Shown piece after piece: positions 1 through 8,783 of a stretch of 64,000 nucleotides of DNA (position 1 is the first letter of the stretch; every line of letters starts with the position of its first letter). Origin of the DNA: JAENWD01 sp963837165 (GTDB taxonomy: Bacteria; Acidobacteriota; Vicinamibacteria; Vicinamibacterales; JAENWD01); contig CAWIMD010000002.1 of the NCBI GenBank assembly GCA_963837165.1, positions 558,001-622,000 on the forward strand. Reading direction: 5' to 3'. Under the pieces are notes generated by a model. It was not told the DNA's origin, made no database searches, and worked only from the letters and a program-made list of their open reading frames with translations. The position numbers and the translations under genes are program-made.

Positions 1-1986
1 GCCCAAGTCTCTTCCGCGATCAATACCGCCGGCACACACGTCGCCATTCCGCCCGGCACGTCCCTGACGTTTTCAACGTCGGTGCCACAGCCGGGCGCGC
101 CTGCGGCAAGCGCTGCGCCGGCGGCGCAAGCCGTCGTGGCCGCGCCCGCTCCGAGCCACGGCAATGGCCAGCCGAATGGCGAGCTCGGACCTGATGGCCA
201 GGTGATCGGCGGCACCGCCTCCGGCGTCCTGACCGCGTATTCCTGCTACGCGCAAACGATTCCGCCGGGCAAACACCGGCAGACCTCGTACATCACCGCC
301 CCGTTCAGCTCCGCCCAGCCGCAGCGCTGGATCACGTTCTGGTTCAGCCAGTACGTCCACCAGACCTACGACATTCCGGCCAACGTCGCCCGCTTCACCA
401 TCGAGTGCGGCAGCTTTGGCAACAAGACGCCCGCCCAGCAGCAGGCCACCGTCAACGCCAACATCGCCAGCTGGAAGCTGCACGACAACGACGTGGTGCC
501 GGTCACGTGGGCGCCGGCGCAAACGCCCACGCCCGGCATCTCCGTGGCGCAATTGAATCCCATGACCGGGCAGATGACGACTGGCGGCATCGGCTCCAAT
601 ATGCCTGCCGCAAGCAATCCGGCAGGGTCGGTTGCGCTCTGCGGCCTGCCAGCTCCGAGCGGCAAGCAATACATCAGTGCCGTCTTTCCGGCCGGAAATC
701 ATCACCATACGGACTTCGACACCGCCTTCGAGAATTACGCGTCCACCAACTATAACAACGGCAAAAGTCTCGGAGAGGCGACGTGCCAAATCGTCACACC
801 GGCACACGCTCAGGCAATGTTGCAGCAATGGAAAAAGGACTGGCAGAACGCCGGCACACCTGTCATCGAAACCGGCTGGACGTATAGAGGCCCCGAGGCT
901 GGACCGGTCCAGATTGGGCAAACCAGCCCGCCAGGCTACGTCCTCTGTACAACGAACCGGAGCTCTGACAACAAGGCTTACGCCAGCGCCATCTTCAGAG
1001 GGAGCAACCAGCAACAACTGGCAATGGGGCAGGCGTTCCTTACCTACATGGCCACGAATTTCGGCCCGAATGTTCCGCACAACACGTCGTGCGTGGCATA
1101 TCCCTCTCTGGCCGATGCTCAGAGCTACCTATATGCAATGAAGAACCAGGCGCCTGGCGCTGGCATCAAGGTCATCGAAACCGGCTGGACATACAACGGT
1201 GCCGCGGCTGTTACCGGTCCGAGTAGTGGAGATGACGGCGCCGCCTCCGAGCAGCCGCCGGCGTCAGGCGGCCAGTACGTGTTCTGCTACTCCGAGCCTG
1301 ACCTGCCATCGTTGTACTTCTCGGCCAATTTCCACATTGCCGTGGCGCCCGCACCCGATCCGCACTCCGACCAGACCGATAACGGCCGCAGCGCCAGAGC
1401 TCTGGGCAACCTCAAGGCCGAGTTCCTCGCCTTTCTCCGGAAGCAGTATGGATTCCGCCCCAGTTCCGCTTATCCCGTGTATTGCGACGGCCGCCCGACG
1501 GCCGGCGATGTCGCTTCCGATCGCCAACTGCTGCACCAGCGTTTCCCGAACCTCAAGATGATCGAAACGGGCTGGAAGCCGGGCGCCGCGCCTCCGCCGG
1601 TGGCGGCCACACCCTCTGCCGTCGACGCCAATCCGTACAGTTCGGTGGGTGGCGTTTACACCGGCACGTACACGTGCGCAAAAGGTCCGATTGACATGAA
1701 GCTCACGCTCTCGCTGAACGAGAACAGCATCCTGAGCGGCACCATGACGTTCTACCTGCCCCCCGGCTCCCATACCAAGGCGTACACCTTCAGCCTGGGC
1801 GGTCCGTTGAATCAGACGTCCGGCAGCTTCAACCTGCGGCCGATGAAGTGGGAAACGGCCGCGCCTCCCAACTACGTCCTGGTCGGCCTGATCGGCACAG
1901 TCAATCCCCAGACCGGGAGGCTCTCGGGCCATGTCGACTACTCCGGATGCGGCGCGTTTGAAGCGATGAAGGGCAGGGAAGACTGA
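1..1986 (+). CDS. Partial secreted-type protein with four related Cys-containing modules
   Basis: The frame is open from the first base, so the 5' end lies outside the window; a GTG at 82 is only an internal candidate start. About 660 residues are visible. After a Pro/Ala-rich linker come four related modules of roughly 100 residues. Each has a Cys near its start, a second Cys about 60-70 residues later, and ends in a Trp-containing strand; modules 2 to 4 end in the near-identical motif (V/M)IETGW. A C-terminal beta-rich domain of about 110 residues follows, with Cys near both ends (YTGTYTCAKG and YSGCGAFE). Paired Cys per module suggests disulfides and an extracytoplasmic location, but the signal peptide is not in view. 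I do not recognise a named family and assign no function. The two upstream-most modules are the most diverged. Confidence 0.7.
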   Translation, partial: AQVSSAINTAGTHVAIPPGTSLTFSTSVPQPGAPAASAAPAAQAVVAAPAPSHGNGQPNGELGPDGQVIGGTASGVLTAYSCYAQTIPPGKHRQTSYITAPFSSAQPQRWITFWFSQYVHQTYDIPANVARFTIECGSFGNKTPAQQQATVNANIASWKLHDNDVVPVTWAPAQTPTPGISVAQLNPMTGQMTTGGIGSNMPAASNPAGSVALCGLPAPSGKQYISAVFPAGNHHHTDFDTAFENYASTNYNNGKSLGEATCQIVTPAHAQAMLQQWKKDWQNAGTPVIETGWTYRGPEAGPVQIGQTSPPGYVLCTTNRSSDNKAYASAIFRGSNQQQLAMGQAFLTYMATNFGPNVPHNTSCVAYPSLADAQSYLYAMKNQAPGAGIKVIETGWTYNGAAAVTGPSSGDDGAASEQPPASGGQYVFCYSEPDLPSLYFSANFHIAVAPAPDPHSDQTDNGRSARALGNLKAEFLAFLRKQYGFRPSSAYPVYCDGRPTAGDVASDRQLLHQRFPNLKMIETGWKPGAAPPPVAATPSAVDANPYSSVGGVYTGTYTCAKGPIDMKLTLSLNENSILSGTMTFYLPPGSHTKAYTFSLGGPLNQTSGSFNLRPMKWETAAPPNYVLVGLIGTVNPQTGRLSGHVDYSGCGAFEAMKGRED

Positions 1987-2184
1987 GCTGGTCAGGGCCG
2001 CGTTCGTGGTCGACGATGTCGTGGCTTATGTCGGCGTCACGAACAACGGTTTGAAGAGACGGACTCGAGCAGAACCGCCTTGGCCACAAAGGCCAGAAGA
2101 CCAATGCTCGACTGAAGCAGCTGATCGGGCGAGTTTCGGAGCGACCTGCCCAATTTGAGGGAGGCGAGATTTCGGAATCGCCAA

Positions 2185-2232
2185 CAAAAAAGGCCTTCAA
2201 CCGACGATGACCGTCGATCGAAGGCCGTTTTA
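2185..2232 (-). terminator. Rho-independent terminator after tRNA-Pro(CGG)
   Basis: On the minus strand a stem (GGCCTTC paired with GAAGGCC at 2192-2198 and 2220-2226, with an inner CGACG/CGTCG pairing) is followed by a run of T (the A-run at 2186-2191 on the plus strand). It lies just downstream of the tRNA gene. The AAAAC on the other side could let it serve the plus-strand gene that ends at 1986 as well. Confidence 0.8.
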
Positions 2233-2245
2233 GTTCGATCAGAAT

Positions 2246-2322
<77 letters not shown>

Positions 2323-2336
2323 ACAGACTGTCGATC

Positions 2337-5123
2337 CTACACCACCCGGGCCAGGAGCGCCAAACGGCCGTTTGGCTCCCCTACTCCTCTCTGAGTACAG
2401 ACCGCCGGATCCGTCTGGACCGCCCGGCGCGCGGGCACGTAGCTGACCGCCAGCGCGACCACGACGAGCACCAGCACGGCGCCGGCAAACGTCGGCACGT
2501 CGGTCGGCGCCACCTCGAACAGCAACGACCGCAGCAGGCGCGTGAGCCCGAGCGCCGCGACCGTGCCGACGGCCGCACCGGCGACGGTGAGCGCCAGGGC
2601 CCGCGCCATGACGAGCCGGACGACGCGCGCGGGGAGGCCGCCCAGCGCCAGGCGGATGCCGATTTCGCGGCGGCGCTCTGCCACGTCGTAGCTCAGAACG
2701 CCTTCGAGCCCGATGGCCGCCAGCGCCAGCGCGACCACCGCAAACGTGGCCAGCAGCAGCATGACGAAGCGTCGCTGGCCCATCGACTCGGCGAGCGTGA
2801 TCGACAGCGGCTCGACGCCGAAGACGGCCAGGCCCGGATCGACACGGCGGATGCCGGCCTCGACCGCGCCCGCAATCGCGAGCGGTTGTGCCGACTTGAC
2901 GAGGAGCACTTCCCCGCCGCCAACCGACGGCGATTGTGCCAGCGGCGCGTACACGGCGGGAGGCGGCGCTTCGGTCAGCCCGTGGAAGCGTTCGTTGCCG
3001 ACGATGCCGACGACCGTGCGGGCGGCGCCCCAGAAGCGAATCTGCTGGCCCACCGGGTTCCGGTGCTCGAAGAACCGCCGCGCGGCGGCTTCGTTCACGA
3101 GCACCACGGGAGCGGCCATGTCGTCGTCTCCGTCCCGGATGAGGCGTCCTCGCACCAGGGGAACGCCAACCGTCGAGAAGTAGCTCGCGGACACGCGCCG
3201 GACCGAGATCTCGGGCCAGTGACGCGCCTCGGCTTCGCGACCGACGACCGTGAAGGAGTTCGTGAAGCCGGCGTCCAGCGGGTGGTTGCCGGCCAGGGCC
3301 ACGGCCTGGACGCCCGGCAGGCCGGCGATCCCCGCGGACACCTGCTCGTTGAAGCGCTGCATCTCGACGAAGTGGGGGTACTTCCGCAGGTCGGCCGGGT
3401 AGCGGCTCGGCGGAAGCTGGAACTCCACCTTCAGCAGGCCGGCCGCCTGGAATCCCGGATCGACGCGCTGCAGCCGCGCCAGGCTCCGCACCATCAGGCC
3501 GGCACCGGTGGCCAGCACGACGGCGAGGGCCACTTCGGCCACGACCAGCAGCGACCGGAGGCGTCCGCGGCTCGTCCCCGCCGAGACGGCGCGCCCTCCG
3601 TCAGCGGCAAGCGCCCGGGTGAGATCCAGGTGCCGCGACTGCCACACCGGCACCAGCCCGAACACCAGCGCGATGACGGCCGTGGCCCCCAGTCCGAGCA
3701 GCAGCGCCCGTCGGTCCAGCGCCACCGTGGCAAGCCGCGGCACGTCAGCCGGCGCCAGCGCCACCAGCAGGCGCACGATCCCCACCGCGACCGCGAGACC
3801 GACGACAGCCGCCGCGACGGCGAGGACGGCGTTCTCCACCACGAACTGCCGTGTCAGCCGGCGTCCGGCCGCCCCGAGGGCCGTCCGAATCGCGACTTCG
3901 CGCCCGCGGCCGGTCCCCTTCACGAGCACCAGGTTGGCCACGTTGGCGCACGCGACGAGCAGCATGAGCCCGACGGCCACGAGCAGCACCCAGAGCGCGG
4001 GCCGCACCGGGCCGAGCACGACGCGCGTGAACGGCTCCAGGTGGGCGCCACGCGCCTTGTTCTCCGGGTACGCCGCCTCGAGCCGCGCGGTCACGGCCGT
4101 CATCTCCTCGGAGGCCGCCTGAAGCGAACTGCCGGGCGCCAGTCGCCCGAGGACCAGGACCGGGTGGGTCTCGCGCGGCAGGCGCTCCGGATCCCGCGGC
4201 AGCGGCGTCCACAGGTCCACGCGCGTCCGCGCGTCGCGATCGGCAAAGCCTCGCGAGTAGTCCGCCGCCAGGAGCCACTGCAGGACGCCAGTGTCGGCGG
4301 TGTCGCCGAGCACGCCGACAATCGTGCGCGGCTGGTCGTCCAGTCGCAGCGTCTGCCCGATGGCGGCGGGGTCGCGGTCGAAGAGCCGCGCCCACAGCCG
4401 ATCGCTGATGAGGATGCGGTCGCTCGAGGTCGATGCGTACTCCCCGGGAGAGAACAGGCGTCCGACGACCACGCGGGCTCCGAGCAGCGGCAGGAGATCG
4501 CCGGTCACGTAGAGGGCGGCCAGGCGCGACGGCTCCCCGGCTCCCCGCGTGAGGGTGAGCTCATCGGCCACGAGGCCGCCCATGGCATCGAGACGACGCG
4601 CCTGACGGTCGAAATCGATCAGATCCGGGAGCGAGGCCGGCTCGCGCACGGTACCGCTGTCGCGATCCGTCTCCCAGACGGCGACGAGCCTGGACGCGTC
4701 CGGGTACGGCAGCGGCCGCAGGAGCACGGCGTCGACCACGCTGAACACGGCGAGCGTGGCCCCGATGCCAATGGCCACCGTGAGGATGGCCGCGGCCGCG
4801 AAGCCGGGGCTGCGCATCAGCAGCCGGACGGCAAAGCGCAGGTCCTGTCCGAGGTCAGTCCACATGTGGGCCTCCAGGGCCGGGGGCGGGGCGATCGCAG
4901 GACGGGGAGGCGTCCGCGCACGCCGCAGCTGGTCCGCCAGCCGCTCCGGGTCGCCCAGTTCGGCGAGGGTCTCCGTCAGGGCATCCCGGGCACCGATCGC
5001 GGCCAATCGCTCGTCGAACCGCTGGGCGAGGTGCTGCGCCAGCTCCTCGACGATGGCGCGGTCGTCCGCCGGGTTGCCGGTCAGCGTCCGGAGGCGCTCG
5101 CGGACGAGTCGAGTCCAGTCCAT
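2337..5123 (-). CDS. ADOP-type MacB/FtsX-like orphan permease 1, probable 1-base frameshift at the C-terminus
   Basis: A 928-residue membrane protein begins with an 80-residue soluble prefix (MDWTRLVRERL..., a permease prefix domain). Two MacB periplasmic-core plus FtsX repeats follow: the first TM is near residue 105-130 (ILTVAIGIGATLAVFSVVDA), an FtsX block sits mid-protein and another at the end (REIGIRLALGG). ADOP permeases lack their own ATPase. The gene starts 4 bp after the PadR gene stops, the usual PadR-ADOP pair. Members typically end in DPxxxLRxE; here the frame misses it and runs 44 bp further. Dropping one base at 2399 restores ...DPAVVLREE and a stop at 2381-2383. The probable true end is therefore 2381. 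The transported substrate is unknown. Confidence 0.85.
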   Translation of the reverse strand: MDWTRLVRERLRTLTGNPADDRAIVEELAQHLAQRFDERLAAIGARDALTETLAELGDPERLADQLRRARTPPRPAIAPPPALEAHMWTDLGQDLRFAVRLLMRSPGFAAAAILTVAIGIGATLAVFSVVDAVLLRPLPYPDASRLVAVWETDRDSGTVREPASLPDLIDFDRQARRLDAMGGLVADELTLTRGAGEPSRLAALYVTGDLLPLLGARVVVGRLFSPGEYASTSSDRILISDRLWARLFDRDPAAIGQTLRLDDQPRTIVGVLGDTADTGVLQWLLAADYSRGFADRDARTRVDLWTPLPRDPERLPRETHPVLVLGRLAPGSSLQAASEEMTAVTARLEAAYPENKARGAHLEPFTRVVLGPVRPALWVLLVAVGLMLLVACANVANLVLVKGTGRGREVAIRTALGAAGRRLTRQFVVENAVLAVAAAVVGLAVAVGIVRLLVALAPADVPRLATVALDRRALLLGLGATAVIALVFGLVPVWQSRHLDLTRALAADGGRAVSAGTSRGRLRSLLVVAEVALAVVLATGAGLMVRSLARLQRVDPGFQAAGLLKVEFQLPPSRYPADLRKYPHFVEMQRFNEQVSAGIAGLPGVQAVALAGNHPLDAGFTNSFTVVGREAEARHWPEISVRRVSASYFSTVGVPLVRGRLIRDGDDDMAAPVVLVNEAAARRFFEHRNPVGQQIRFWGAARTVVGIVGNERFHGLTEAPPPAVYAPLAQSPSVGGGEVLLVKSAQPLAIAGAVEAGIRRVDPGLAVFGVEPLSITLAESMGQRRFVMLLLATFAVVALALAAIGLEGVLSYDVAERRREIGIRLALGGLPARVVRLVMARALALTVAGAAVGTVAALGLTRLLRSLLFEVAPTDVPTFAGAVLVLVVVALAVSYVPARRAVQTDPAVCTQRGVGEPNGRLALLARVV
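2359..2376. repeat. 18-bp perfect palindrome between permease 1 and tRNA-Pro
   Basis: GCCAAACGGCCGTTTGGC reads identically on both strands. It lies just past the inferred true stop of the permease (2381). A hairpin here could stabilise or end the permease mRNA, but no T-run follows, so I do not call it a terminator. Confidence 0.5.
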
Positions 5124-5127
5124 GGCG

Positions 5128-5475
5128 TCATGCAGGGGTGATTCGGGCCACGCGGTCGAGGGCCCGCAGGAAGTCCTGCCAGACGCTCCGCTGGCGGGCC
5201 AGGACGGTGCGGCCCGGGCCGGTCAGGCGGTAGTACCGGCGGCGCCGCTGCCCGGCCTTCTCGACCCAGCGTCCCTCGATGAGGCCGCGGCGTTCGAGGC
5301 GGTACAGCATGGGATAGAGGGACGCGACGTGGAAGCTCAGGGCGCCGTCGGAGCGGGCCTCGATCAGCTTGCTGATCTCGTAGCCGTGCCGGGCCCGCTC
5401 CTCGAGGAGGGCCAGGACCAGCAGCGCGGCGCTGCCCTTCTTGACTTCCGGGTCGACGGGCAGGTGCGGCGTCAT
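5128..5475 (-). CDS. PadR-family transcriptional repressor paired with ADOP permease 1
   Basis: The product is 115 residues from the ATG at 5475, or 120 from an ATG at 5490 (MAHTYM...). The N-terminal winged helix carries the PadR signature: LALLEERARHGYEISK, then SLYPMLYRLERRGLIEG and a basic wing with RRRRYYRLT. A short C-terminal helix for dimerisation follows. PadR proteins repress neighbouring transporter or stress genes and usually themselves. The permease gene begins 4 bp downstream, so both are probably one transcript. The two candidate starts sit inside a pair of CATATATG boxes that may be the operator, so start choice and regulation are entangled. Confidence 0.9.
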   Translation of the reverse strand: MTPHLPVDPEVKKGSAALLVLALLEERARHGYEISKLIEARSDGALSFHVASLYPMLYRLERRGLIEGRWVEKAGQRRRRYYRLTGPGRTVLARQRSVWQDFLRALDRVARITPA

Positions 5476-5495
5476 ATATGTGTGCGCCATATATG
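5473..5495 (-). promoter_or_regulatory. Candidate PadR operator: two CATATATG boxes
   Basis: The self-complementary octamer CATATATG occurs at 5473-5480 and again at 5488-5495, 15 bp apart, forming a 23-bp dyad over the start of the PadR gene. PadR operators are commonly ATGT/ACAT-type inverted repeats near their own start codons. This match is by eye. Confidence 0.5.
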
Positions 5496-5530
5496 CCACG
5501 CGCTGCTGTCGTTCGTCAAGGCCCGAACAG

Positions 5531-5589
5531 TGCGGAATGCGGAATGCGGAATGCGCAGTCATTCCGTATTCCGCATTCCGAAGTCCGCA
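5531..5589. repeat. Inverted array of TGCGGAA-type 7-mers
   Basis: A left arm of repeated GGAATGC units (5531-5555) and a right arm of the reverse complement (ATTCCGT/ATTCCGC units, 5561-5589) face each other across a 5-bp centre. It fills the gap between padR and surE and could form a long hairpin. The period is 7 bp, as in the ATTGACG arrays elsewhere in the window. Confidence 0.8.
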
Positions 5590-5606
5590 CTGGCTCCGGC
5601 GGGACA

Positions 5607-6356
5607 CTAGACCTGGAGGGCGAGGGCGTCGGCGAGGCGGTCGATCTCGGCGTGGGCGGTCAAGTCCGGCTGGAGCGGCGTGATCGAGACGAAGCCGTCG
5701 CGCACGGCCACGTAGTCGGAGCGGTCGTGCGCGTGCCACTCCAGCTGCGCTTCGTCAATCCAGTAGTAGCTGCGCCCGCGGGGATCCACGCGCGCGGTGA
5801 TCGCGGTCTGGTGATTCCGGCGGCCCTGCACCGTGACGCGCGCGCCGCGCGGCACGCCGGGCGGCACGTTCACGTTCAGGAACGTGCGCCAGGGCAGCGG
5901 GTGCGCCAGCAGGGCGCGCGCGGCCATCGCCGCCGCGCCGGCGGCCGGCCGGAAGTCGCTTGCCTCGGTCCACTCGCCCAGCGAGACCGCGATGGCGGGA
6001 ATGCCGAGCAGCGCCGCCTCGAGCGCTCCCGACACCGTGCCCGAGTACGTCACGTCGTCGCCGAGGTTGTACCCCTTGTTGATGCCCGAGGCCACCAGCG
6101 CCGGGGCCGTGCCGTCGAGCAGGACCTGCAGCGCCAGGTTGACGCAATCGGTCGGCGTGCCGTCCACCGCGTAGACGCCATCGCCGTACTGGTCGAGGCG
6201 CAGCGGGCGGCGGAGCGTGAGGGCGTGCCCGATGGCGCTCGATTCGGCGTGGGGGGCCACGATCAGCACGTCGCCCATCGGGCGCAGCGCCTCGGCCAGC
6301 GCGTGAATGCCGGGCGACTGGACGCCATCGTCATTGGTGACCAGAATGCGTGCCAT
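5607..6356 (-). CDS. surE: 5'/3'-nucleotidase SurE
   Basis: The 249-residue product is typical of SurE length. SurE is a divalent-metal phosphatase that removes phosphate from nucleoside 5'- and 3'-monophosphates in the cytoplasm. Visible motifs are the N-terminal metal site ILVTNDDG (residues 4-11), SSAIGHALTLRRPLR, and the conserved ASGIN-x-G-x-N followed by YSGTVSGALEA. The ATG at 6356 gives the canonical MARILVTNDDG start; a longer reading adds 13 non-conserved residues. It is divergent from the next gene with a gap of only 37 bp, so both promoters must share that space. Confidence 0.96.
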   Translation of the reverse strand: MARILVTNDDGVQSPGIHALAEALRPMGDVLIVAPHAESSAIGHALTLRRPLRLDQYGDGVYAVDGTPTDCVNLALQVLLDGTAPALVASGINKGYNLGDDVTYSGTVSGALEAALLGIPAIAVSLGEWTEASDFRPAAGAAAMAARALLAHPLPWRTFLNVNVPPGVPRGARVTVQGRRNHQTAITARVDPRGRSYYWIDEAQLEWHAHDRSDYVAVRDGFVSITPLQPDLTAHAEIDRLADALALQV

Positions 6357-6393
6357 CGGCACAAGTATAGAGGAGCGGCTGTAGACTCCCCCC

Positions 6394-6630
6394 ATGGCCT
6401 GGTGGCTCTGGGTCCTTCTGGGCCTGGCTCTCGCGGGACTCGAACTGACGTCGGGCGGGTTCTATCTGGTTTTCCTCGGCGTCGGCGCGCTCTTCACCGG
6501 TCTGAGCCGGCTGCTAGGCTTCGGCATCTCCGCCTGGGGCGACTGGCTCGTGTTCGTCGTCTCCAGCCTGGTGCTGGTGGCCTTCTTCCGGCGCCGGCTG
6601 CTGAGAGCCGTGCGCGCGGACCCTCCGTGA
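6394..6630 (+). CDS. Short NfeD-like membrane protein lacking the OB-fold domain
   Basis: The 78-residue product has two hydrophobic segments (about residues 3-38 and 46-68) and ends in a basic cluster FFRRRLLRAV. The pattern MxWWLWVLLGLxLxGLELTSGGFYLVFLGVGAL matches the membrane part of NfeD/YbbK proteins, which partner SPFH/stomatin proteins. The usual C-terminal soluble OB-fold (about 60-70 residues) is absent: the stop comes right after the second membrane segment, and the next gene starts 34 bp on. No stomatin gene is nearby. It is either a minimal form or a degenerate copy. Confidence 0.7.
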   Translation: MAWWLWVLLGLALAGLELTSGGFYLVFLGVGALFTGLSRLLGFGISAWGDWLVFVVSSLVLVAFFRRRLLRAVRADPP

Positions 6631-6664
6631 TTCAATCCGCATCGGGTCGTGCCACAATGGAGGG

Positions 6665-7774
6665 GTGGCCCTTCGCGACGTGCTCGAATCGTCCGTGCGG
6701 CCTGCCGAGCTCGTCGAGCGCATCGACGAGCGCCGGCTGCGCTGCGTGGCGTGCGGGCACGCGTGCCCGATTCCCGACGGCGCATCCGGCGTGTGCAAGG
6801 TCCGCTTCAACCGTGGCGGCACGCTCTACGCGCCCTGGGGGTACGTGGGCGGCGTCCAGTGCGATCCCATCGAGAAGAAGCCGTTCTTCCACGCCATGCC
6901 CGGCGCCCTGGCCTACAGCTTCGGCATGCTGGGCTGCGATCTGCACTGCAGCTACTGCCAGAACTGGGTGACCTCGCAGGCGCTGCGCGACCCGGCCGCG
7001 GTTGCCTCGCCGCTGTCGGCCTCGCCGGGCGGGCTCGTCCAGGCCGCGCTCGACGAAGGCGCGTCGGTCCTCGTCTCGACGTACAACGAGCCGCTCATCA
7101 CGGCCGAATGGGCCGTTGCGATCTTCCGGGAGGCGCACGCGGCACACCTGAAGACGGCGTTCGTCTCGAACGGCAACGCAACGCCCCAGGTGCTGGACTA
7201 CCTGCGGCCGCACCTGGATTTCTACAAGGTGGACCTGAAGTCGTTCGACGACCGGCACTACCGGCAGCTCGGCGGCCGGCTGGCGCCAATCCTCGACACG
7301 ATTCGGCGCCTGCACGCCCTCGGGGTCTGGCTCGAGATCGTGACGCTCCTCATCCCGGGCTTCAACGACGGCGCCGACGAGATCGACCGGTTGACGAGCT
7401 TCGTGGCCGGCGTGTCGCCGGACATCCCGTGGCACGTCACGGCGTTCCACCAGGACTACCGGATGACCGACCACCGCGGCACGACGGACGAGGACCTGCT
7501 CGTTGCCGCCGACATCGCGCGCCGGAACGGCCTGCGGTACGTGTATGCCGGCAACCGCCCCGGCCGCGTCGGCTCGCTCGAGGACACGCGTTGTGGCGCC
7601 TGCGGCGAGACGGTCGTTCGCCGCCTCGGCTACCACATTCGCGACTACCGGCTCACGGCTGCCGGGAACTGCCCCGGCTGCGGCGCCCACGTCCCGGGTC
7701 GCTGGGCCGGCGCATTCGCCGGCCAGGTGGCCAGCCACCCGTACCTGCCCGGGCACAGACTGCGCGTCATCTAG
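6665..7774 (+). CDS. amrS: AmmeMemoRadiSam-system radical SAM enzyme (AmrS)
   Basis: The 369-residue radical SAM protein resembles PflA-type activases. An N-terminal Cys-rich stretch (RLRCVACGHACPIPDGASGVC) precedes the SAM cluster motif CDLHCSYC near residue 97-104. The TIM-barrel segments STYNEPLI and DFYKVDLKSF follow, and a C-terminal zinc-ribbon-like pair of CxxC motifs (CGACGE, CPGCGA) ends the protein. This is the AmrS layout; AmrS usually works with AmrA/AmrB (Memo-like), which are not in this window. The GTG start at 6665 sits directly behind a GGAGGGG sequence, so a GTG at 6680 with better spacing is possible. The substrate is not known from sequence. Confidence 0.88.
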   Translation: MALRDVLESSVRPAELVERIDERRLRCVACGHACPIPDGASGVCKVRFNRGGTLYAPWGYVGGVQCDPIEKKPFFHAMPGALAYSFGMLGCDLHCSYCQNWVTSQALRDPAAVASPLSASPGGLVQAALDEGASVLVSTYNEPLITAEWAVAIFREAHAAHLKTAFVSNGNATPQVLDYLRPHLDFYKVDLKSFDDRHYRQLGGRLAPILDTIRRLHALGVWLEIVTLLIPGFNDGADEIDRLTSFVAGVSPDIPWHVTAFHQDYRMTDHRGTTDEDLLVAADIARRNGLRYVYAGNRPGRVGSLEDTRCGACGETVVRRLGYHIRDYRLTAAGNCPGCGAHVPGRWAGAFAGQVASHPYLPGHRLRVI

Positions 7775-7777
7775 CCT

Positions 7778-7873
7778 CAACTTCCAATTTCCAACTTCCA
7801 ACTCCCAAGGAACAGAAGGCCAAGCGACTCCGGTGGACAGACGTGGGAGATGGGAGTTGGGGATTGGGAATTG
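7778..7873. repeat. Inverted short-period repeat (CAACTTCCAA family)
   Basis: The left arm has repeated CTTCCAA(C/T)T units (7778-7806) and the right arm the complementary GGGAGTTGGGGATTGGGAATTG (7851-7873), so the whole gap can fold back. It lies between amrS and the NmrA-like gene. The right arm ends 26 bp before the next start codon. Confidence 0.75.
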
Positions 7874-7898
7874 ACGACCTGCGAAGGAGAACCCCGTC

Positions 7899-8744
7899 AT
7901 GACCGACGCTCGCACGATCCTCGTCACCGGCGCCACCGGGCATCAGGGGGGCTCCCTGATCCGTGCGCTGACAGGCTCCGGCTTCGCGCTGAGAGCGATG
8001 ACCCGCAGGCCCGACAGCGACGCCGCCCGGGCGCTCGCCGCCGCCGGCGTCGCCATCGTCGAGGGCGATCTGGACGATGCCGACTCGGTGACGCGTGCGC
8101 TGGAGGGCGCCTGGGGCACGTTTGCCGTGCAGAACACCTGGGAGGCGGGCGTCGAGAAGGAAGAGGCCCAGGGGCACCGCTTCGCCAGGCTCGCCCGCGA
8201 AGCCGGCGTGCAGCACTTCGTCTACGCGTCGGTCGCGTCCGCCGACCGGCACACCGGGATCCCCCATTTCGACAACAAGGCGCGCGTCGAAGACACGGTC
8301 CGCAGCCTGGGGTTCCCCTCCTACGCGATCGAGCGCCCGGTCTTCTTCATGGAGAACCTGCTCTCTCCCGGCTTTCTCACCGGCGACACCCTCTACGCCG
8401 CGCTCGATCCGAAGACCTCGCTCCAGATGATCGCGGTCAGCGACATCGGCCGGTTCACCGCGCCTCTGTTCATCGATGCCGATCGGTTCCGGGGCCGCGA
8501 GATCGACATCGCAGGCGATGCGGCGACCATGCCCGCGGCGGCCGCCGTGCTCTCGAAGGCGCGCGGGCGGACGATCAACTTCGTGCAGGTGCCAATCGAG
8601 GACGTCCGGAAGAACAGCGACGACCTCGCGACGATGCTGGAGTGGTTCGACCGGGTGGGCTACGACGCCGACATCCCCGCGCTCGAGCGCGAGTTCGGCT
8701 TCACGCCGCTGACGCTGGCCGAGTGGGCCGCACGGCAGCGCTGA
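7899..8744 (+). CDS. NmrA-like NAD(P)-binding protein
   Basis: The product is 281 residues. The N-terminus ILVTGATGHQGGSLIRAL (residues 6-23) is the atypical-SDR dinucleotide motif GxxGxxG. Later features of the NmrA/HSCARG group include GDLDDADSVTRAL and the segment VQHFVYASVASADRHTGIPHF in place of the classical catalytic YxxxK. Members act as redox-sensing regulators or oxidoreductases; the substrate cannot be told here. A good ribosome site (GAAGGAGA) lies 9 bp before the ATG. It stands alone between two short-period repeats. Confidence 0.88.
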   Translation: MTDARTILVTGATGHQGGSLIRALTGSGFALRAMTRRPDSDAARALAAAGVAIVEGDLDDADSVTRALEGAWGTFAVQNTWEAGVEKEEAQGHRFARLAREAGVQHFVYASVASADRHTGIPHFDNKARVEDTVRSLGFPSYAIERPVFFMENLLSPGFLTGDTLYAALDPKTSLQMIAVSDIGRFTAPLFIDADRFRGREIDIAGDAATMPAAAAVLSKARGRTINFVQVPIEDVRKNSDDLATMLEWFDRVGYDADIPALEREFGFTPLTLAEWAARQR

Positions 8745-8745
8745 T

Positions 8746-8782
8746 CAATCAATCGTCAATCGTCAATCCTCAATTGTCGATT
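8746..8782. repeat. 7-bp array (TCAATCG family), single arm
   Basis: Tandem TCAATCG/TCAATCC/TCAATTG units directly follow the stop codon of the NmrA-like gene and abut the convergent moaA stop at 8784. Same family as the arrays at 11675, 18810, 19971, 32845 and 57403. Confidence 0.8.
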
Positions 8783-8783
8783 C

